A DNA stretch of 17,465 nt from Clostridia bacterium (lineage in GTDB: Bacteria; Bacillota_A; Clostridia; Christensenellales; UBA1242), in contig JAFTCZ010000028.1 of NCBI GenBank assembly GCA_017454425.1, positions 1-17,465 on the forward strand. Reading direction: 5' to 3'. A model generated the notes under the pieces. That model saw only the letters and a program-made list of their open reading frames with translations. It was not told where the DNA came from and did not search any database. Position numbers and translations under genes: made by a program. Position 1 is the stretch's first letter. Every line of letters starts with the position of its first letter. Below, piece by piece: positions 14,592-17,465 of the stretch.

Positions 14592-15461
14592 TTAGTTATC
14601 ATAATCATCTAAAAATGAATGTATTTTACCATCTTTATCTTTATAAGAAATTACCGTTGCAAGGTTTACGCCCTCTACACTGCGAAAAATGTTTTCTTCT
14701 ATTTGTTGCTCATCACAACTAAGTTTTGCAATTAATTGTTTAACCTTTTTGCGTTTAGAACCCATTTTGTCACTTAATGCATCATTCTTTTTTGCGTCAT
14801 ACAATTTGCATGCACATTGCAAAAATTCTAGTCCGCAATAATCACGCCAGCGTATAATATCTTGCTCTCGTATTAAATACATTGGGCGGATAAGCTCCAT
14901 TCCTTCAAAGTTGTTGCTGTGAAGTTTTGGCATCATGGTTTGCACCTGCGCCCCATACAGCATGCCCATAAGTATTGTTTCGATAACATCATCATAATGG
15001 TGCCCAAGGGCAATTTTGTTGCACCCAAGTTCTTTTGCCTTACTATATAAACTTCCCCTGCGCATACGCGCGCACATATAACATGGGGACGAGCCAATAT
15101 TGTAAACGCTTTCAAATATGTTTGTTTCAAAAATTTTTACAGGTACACCAAGTTTTTTTGCATTTTGCTCTAGTAGTGCCCTGTTTTCTTTGTTATATCC
15201 TGGGTCCATTGCAATAAATTCAAGTTCAAATGGTATTTTGTTATATTTTTGCACTTCCTGAAAGATTTTTGCCATGCACATACTATCTTTTCCGCCAGAT
15301 ATGCAAACCGCAATTTTGTCATTTGGGCTGATTAGTTTATACTCTTTTATTGCTTTGCAAAAACGGCTTGTTAAATACCTGCGAAATTTACCCCTTATGC
15401 TTTCTTCGGCCAAAGTGCGAATATCTGCCTTTGTTTCGTCTATTTCTTTTTCTTTTTTCAT
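14592..15461 (-). CDS. TtcA-family PP-loop ATPase, probable tRNA 2-thiocytidine synthesis enzyme
   Basis: The protein adenylates a tRNA base with its PP-loop and is expected to transfer sulfur with an iron-sulfur cluster, as TtcA does at C32. The PP-loop ISGGKDS is at 54-60, the CxxC pair CYMC at 127-130, and GHHYDDVIETILMGMLYG (153-170) is the TtcA/TilS family motif. A third cluster-ligand candidate is Cys216 or Cys218 in FLQCACKL. At 289 aa its length fits the family. Residues 1-25 are a charged helical lead and about 235-289 a C-terminal addition with no clear motif. The ATG at 15461 has AGGAG upstream. Clostridial members often replace the classic TtcA while the exact target is unproven, so I leave the symbol blank. 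It follows the acyltransferase gene by 64 bases, but with its own -10. Confidence 0.88.
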   Translation of the reverse strand: MKKEKEIDETKADIRTLAEESIRGKFRRYLTSRFCKAIKEYKLISPNDKIAVCISGGKDSMCMAKIFQEVQKYNKIPFELEFIAMDPGYNKENRALLEQNAKKLGVPVKIFETNIFESVYNIGSSPCYMCARMRRGSLYSKAKELGCNKIALGHHYDDVIETILMGMLYGAQVQTMMPKLHSNNFEGMELIRPMYLIREQDIIRWRDYCGLEFLQCACKLYDAKKNDALSDKMGSKRKKVKQLIAKLSCDEQQIEENIFRSVEGVNLATVISYKDKDGKIHSFLDDYDN

Positions 15462-15480
15462 ATTTACTCCTGTGGCTTTA

Positions 15481-15489
15481 ATTATAACA
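15481..15489 (-). promoter_or_regulatory. Extended -10 promoter of the TtcA-like gene
   Basis: Minus strand TGTTATAAT (complement of 15481-15489), a perfect TATAAT with extended TGn. No convincing -35 is found at 16-18 bases, so the extended -10 may carry most of the activity. Confidence 0.55.
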
Positions 15490-15525
15490 TAAAAATTGCA
15501 AAAATAAAGGTATTTTCAAAAATAA

Positions 15526-16560
15526 TTATCTAACCAACATTTTAGTATACTTTGATGGAATAAAATAGATAAGCAATGACACAATATAACACACAACATA
15601 AATTGCCAAGCATATTACAATTGTATTTGTCTCAAAACCCAATTGCACAAAAAGTTGTTCTATCACCCTACCAACAAATGCGTGCATACAAAAAACGCCC
15701 ATAGTAAACGAACACAACCAAACAATAATGTTGTTAAAAGTTTGGTTTTTAATAAAATTTAGTGGTATAGTGCAAGCAATAGCAGTAAGTAAAAATGCAA
15801 CCACCAACATATAAGCGCCATTATAGCCAAATCCGGGCACTGCTGTATCACCATAAAAATAATGCAAAAACACACACAAACCAACCAACAGAGTTGCAAC
15901 TACAAAAATAATTGTTTGTTTTTTATTTCCACACACTTTAATTAATGGCAACAACATAGAAAAACACACACCCACACTTGCATAAGGAATCATTTCAATC
16001 AACCTGCCCAGCGGATATTTAAGTTCGTATGGCAGGCCACCAAACATTGCATAATTTAACCCTGTGTATTGCAAAACAATGCAAACAACAGCCAAAACAA
16101 CAATAACAATTAAAAACGGTTTTTTATTACAACATATCAATCGTATTATCCAAAACAGCAAAGAAATCCAAAGCATTACCGCCAAAAACCACAGTGGCGA
16201 ATTTACCCCTGTGTGCCCCGTACATAATTGCCAACACAAAGTTTCAAACGACAAATCTGGATAAAAACATAGGCTTACCAAAAAACCAATAATTCCCCAC
16301 ACAACAAGTGGGAACACAATTCTAACAACACGCTTTGTCACCAGTGCTTTTGTTGGTTCTAAAAAATATTTGCCACACAACATAAAAGAAAGTAGCATAA
16401 ACACAGCAACATGAAAACCTTCAAATATATAAAGCACACTTTCGGCAGGGCAAACAAGATGACCACCAAAATGAGTTGCCACGACCATAAATGCCATATA
16501 AAAGCGAAGAATTTCAACGCCCAACAAACGATTGTTTTGTAAAATGGTTGTTTCGGCCAT
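15526..16560 (-). CDS. Acyltransferase family 3 integral membrane protein (OafA/YrhL type)
   Basis: This class transfers acyl groups, often acetyl, to cell-surface carbohydrates from the membrane. The N-terminus GVEILRFYMAFMVVATHF is typical; Arg19 and His30 have the same 11-residue spacing as the essential Arg and His of OafA-type enzymes. FEGFHVAVFMLLSFMLCGKY corresponds to the GxxxFFxxSGFL segment and KRVVRIVFPLVVW to the RxxRIxPxYW segment. About ten hydrophobic helices span the 344 residues, and no extracellular SGNH domain is attached. The ATG at 16560 has AAGGAG upstream. Because substrate specificity in this family is broad (teichoic acid, peptidoglycan, exopolysaccharide or lipids) it is not assigned. 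It is divergent from the small lipoprotein gene at 16737, which hints at a cell-surface theme. Confidence 0.9.
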   Translation of the reverse strand: MAETTILQNNRLLGVEILRFYMAFMVVATHFGGHLVCPAESVLYIFEGFHVAVFMLLSFMLCGKYFLEPTKALVTKRVVRIVFPLVVWGIIGFLVSLCFYPDLSFETLCWQLCTGHTGVNSPLWFLAVMLWISLLFWIIRLICCNKKPFLIVIVVLAVVCIVLQYTGLNYAMFGGLPYELKYPLGRLIEMIPYASVGVCFSMLLPLIKVCGNKKQTIIFVVATLLVGLCVFLHYFYGDTAVPGFGYNGAYMLVVAFLLTAIACTIPLNFIKNQTFNNIIVWLCSFTMGVFCMHAFVGRVIEQLFVQLGFETNTIVICLAIYVVCYIVSLLIYFIPSKYTKMLVR

Positions 16561-16586
16561 TATTTCTCCTTTGTATATTTAACTAA

Positions 16587-16615
16587 ATATTAACAAAAAA
16601 ACAATATTTCGTCCA
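16587..16615 (-). promoter_or_regulatory. Promoter of the acyltransferase gene
   Basis: Minus strand TGGACG (complement of 16610-16615), 17-base spacer, TAATAT (complement of 16587-16592) preceded by TGT, an extended -10. The -35 is weak (four of six). Confidence 0.5.
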
Positions 16616-16676
16616 CTATTTAACAAAATCATTAAATAAATTACAAACAAAAAACACAAAAACCATTTATTATCGC

Positions 16677-16707
16677 TTGACATCAACGGGGGGGGGCGTG
16701 GTACAAT
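16677..16707 (+). promoter_or_regulatory. Promoter with a G9 tract in its spacer, likely phase-variable
   Basis: TTGACA (16677-16682) and TACAAT (16702-16707, preceded by TGG) are separated by 19 bases that include nine consecutive G (16688-16696). The present spacing is longer than the 17-base optimum; loss of two G would bring it to the optimum. The AAGGAGG ribosome site is at 16721-16727. Confidence 0.75.
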
Positions 16708-16736
16708 TTAGGTATCTTTTAAGGAGGATAAATAGA

Positions 16737-17315
16737 ATGACAAAAACAAAGAATTTATTTATGACAGCAATGATTGCTGTGGCAATGATGTTTGCAGTCG
16801 TGTTTGGCTTTGCCGCTTGTGGCGAAACACCTAATGGTGATAACACACAAAATGGTGATAACACACCTGCTGTGTTAACCGAGGCAGATGTAATTGGTAC
16901 TTGGCAAGTTACAAATGGTGCATTTACACCAACACCAGAAAACCAATACAACACAGAAGCTGCTACTTGCACAAAAGCACAATATGATGCTATAGCTGCA
17001 AAAGTTGAAGCAAGCACTGCATTAACTGAAGACGAATCATACTTATACTACGAAGTATTTGATGGATTCTTTAACACATACCAAATGGCTGCAAACCACG
17101 ATGTAACTATCGTTGGATATGTTAACACTGTAGCAACATGGAGTGTTACTGATGGTGTATTTACTTACACATCAGCAAACCCAAATGACACTTGGACTTA
17201 TGCTGTTGCATGGACCAACAATCAAGTAGTTGTAACTATCACTATCCCAAACGCTCAAGGTGCTACTATGGCTGGTACAATGGTTCTTACACTTACAAAA
17301 GTTGTTGCTGCATAA
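16737..17315 (+). CDS. Small lipoprotein, probably beta-rich, 192 aa
   Basis: The ATG at 16737 is chosen over an in-frame TTG at 16677, since AAGGAGG (16721-16727) is nine bases upstream and the signal peptide starts MTKTKNLFMTAMIAVAMMFA; the TTG is part of the promoter. The lipobox GFAAC gives Cys28. After it come two NGDNT repeats (18-base tandem units), then LTEADVIGTWQVTNGAF, which resembles the start of lipocalin-like secreted domains and recalls MVGTYKL in the lipoprotein at 12854-13921. The C-terminal half is Thr, Val, Trp and Tyr rich with alternating hydrophobic residues, suggesting beta strands, and ends VLTLTKVVAA. Codon choice leans towards GCT, ACT, TAC and ATC more than in neighbouring genes, which may signal high expression. 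Surface-exposed; role unknown. Confidence 0.9.
   Translation: MTKTKNLFMTAMIAVAMMFAVVFGFAACGETPNGDNTQNGDNTPAVLTEADVIGTWQVTNGAFTPTPENQYNTEAATCTKAQYDAIAAKVEASTALTEDESYLYYEVFDGFFNTYQMAANHDVTIVGYVNTVATWSVTDGVFTYTSANPNDTWTYAVAWTNNQVVVTITIPNAQGATMAGTMVLTLTKVVAA
16833..16868 (+). repeat. Tandem 18-base repeat, two copies, in the lipoprotein linker
   Basis: AATGGTGATAACACAC at 16833-16848 recurs exactly at 16851-16866, giving NGDNTQ then NGDNTP directly after the lipidated Cys. The identical sequence suggests a recent or unstable duplication. Confidence 0.85.
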
Positions 17316-17327
17316 TTAACACTAAAC

Positions 17328-17360
17328 AAAAAAGACTTAGCAAATTGCTAGGTCTTTTTT
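17328..17360. terminator. Bidirectional terminator at the convergent lipoprotein and right-edge genes
   Basis: Arms AAAAAAGACTTAGC (17328-17341) and GCTAGGTCTTTTTT (17347-17360) with one mismatch and a short AAATT-type loop; T runs on both strands. Confidence 0.85.
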
Positions 17361-17465
17361 ATTTATTCTTATATTCTTTTATAAATTTGGCATATTTATC
17401 TAACATACGATGCATACCATAATCGTCCTTTCGCACAAGTTTGTGCGCCTCGTCCACTGTCACCC
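17359..17465 (-). CDS. C-terminus of an unidentified protein (partial)
   Basis: An open frame on the minus strand enters from the right edge and ends at TAA (complement of 17359-17361), encoding 34 residues that include VTVDEAHKLVRKDDYGMHRM and end in KFIKEYKNK. The sequence is charged and helical, with no recognisable motif. Its stop lies in the shared terminator hairpin, which is the position expected for a real convergent gene and supports the call. The family cannot be named from this fragment. Confidence 0.6.
   Translation of the reverse strand, partial: VTVDEAHKLVRKDDYGMHRMLDKYAKFIKEYKNK

Noticed and set aside
1..17465. Absence of TGA stop codons (13 TAA and 2 TAG among the visible stops), possible code change
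   Set aside because: No in-frame TGA is found inside any gene and Trp is encoded by TGG; with so few stops, absence of TGA is within chance for an AT-rich genome.

Overview
The window reads as chromosomal DNA from a low-GC Gram-positive-type bacterium, most likely an uncultured clostridial lineage of Bacillota. The evidence is strong AGGAGG-type ribosome binding sites, sigma-A promoters close to TTGACA-N17-TATAAT (several with an extended TGn -10), short hairpin-plus-T-tract terminators, single-membrane lipoproteins, and recognisable PepF, RlmN, Cmk and YhaO/YhaN-like proteins. The genetic code looks standard. Stops are almost all TAA, with two TAG. No rRNA, tRNA, CRISPR array, transposase or integrase was seen, and no gene-free stretch exceeds 300 bases.

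Layout. 1-108: start of a secreted or membrane protein (minus, cut by the edge). 294-1196: a lipoprotein with a second, C-terminal membrane anchor. 1290-2114 (plus), 2139-3629 and 3649-4254 (minus): three proteins I do not recognise. The two minus genes form an operon and encode unrelated-looking proteins that end in nearly the same acidic AEIxLxK tail. 4428-6209 (minus): oligoendopeptidase F. Across a compact divergent promoter region with a central inverted repeat is rlmN (6422-7462). 7592-10976: a tightly coupled SbcD/YhaO-like nuclease and SbcC/YhaN-like ATPase, whose ATPase carries a hydrophobic hairpin between its coiled coils. 11058-11945: membrane-anchored extracytoplasmic protein. 12063-12824: cytidylate kinase with a C-terminal extension.

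The right third is mostly envelope-related and on the minus strand: a large lipoprotein (12854-13921), a small three-helix membrane protein (14076-14504), a TtcA-family PP-loop tRNA thiolation enzyme (14592-15461) and an acyltransferase-3 membrane enzyme (15526-16560). Divergent from the last is a small lipoprotein (16737-17315). Its promoter holds a run of nine G between -35 and -10, in DNA otherwise very poor in G runs, which looks like a phase-variation switch. The window ends in the C-terminus of an unidentified minus-strand gene.

Most genes look like single-gene transcription units with their own promoter and terminator. The clear co-transcribed pairs are 3649-4254 with 2139-3629 and 7592-8659 with 8661-10976. 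The strongest leads are the G9 promoter, the pair of unknown proteins with a shared tail, and the possibly membrane-tethered SbcCD-like complex. All functional calls rest on motif recognition by eye, without database searches.
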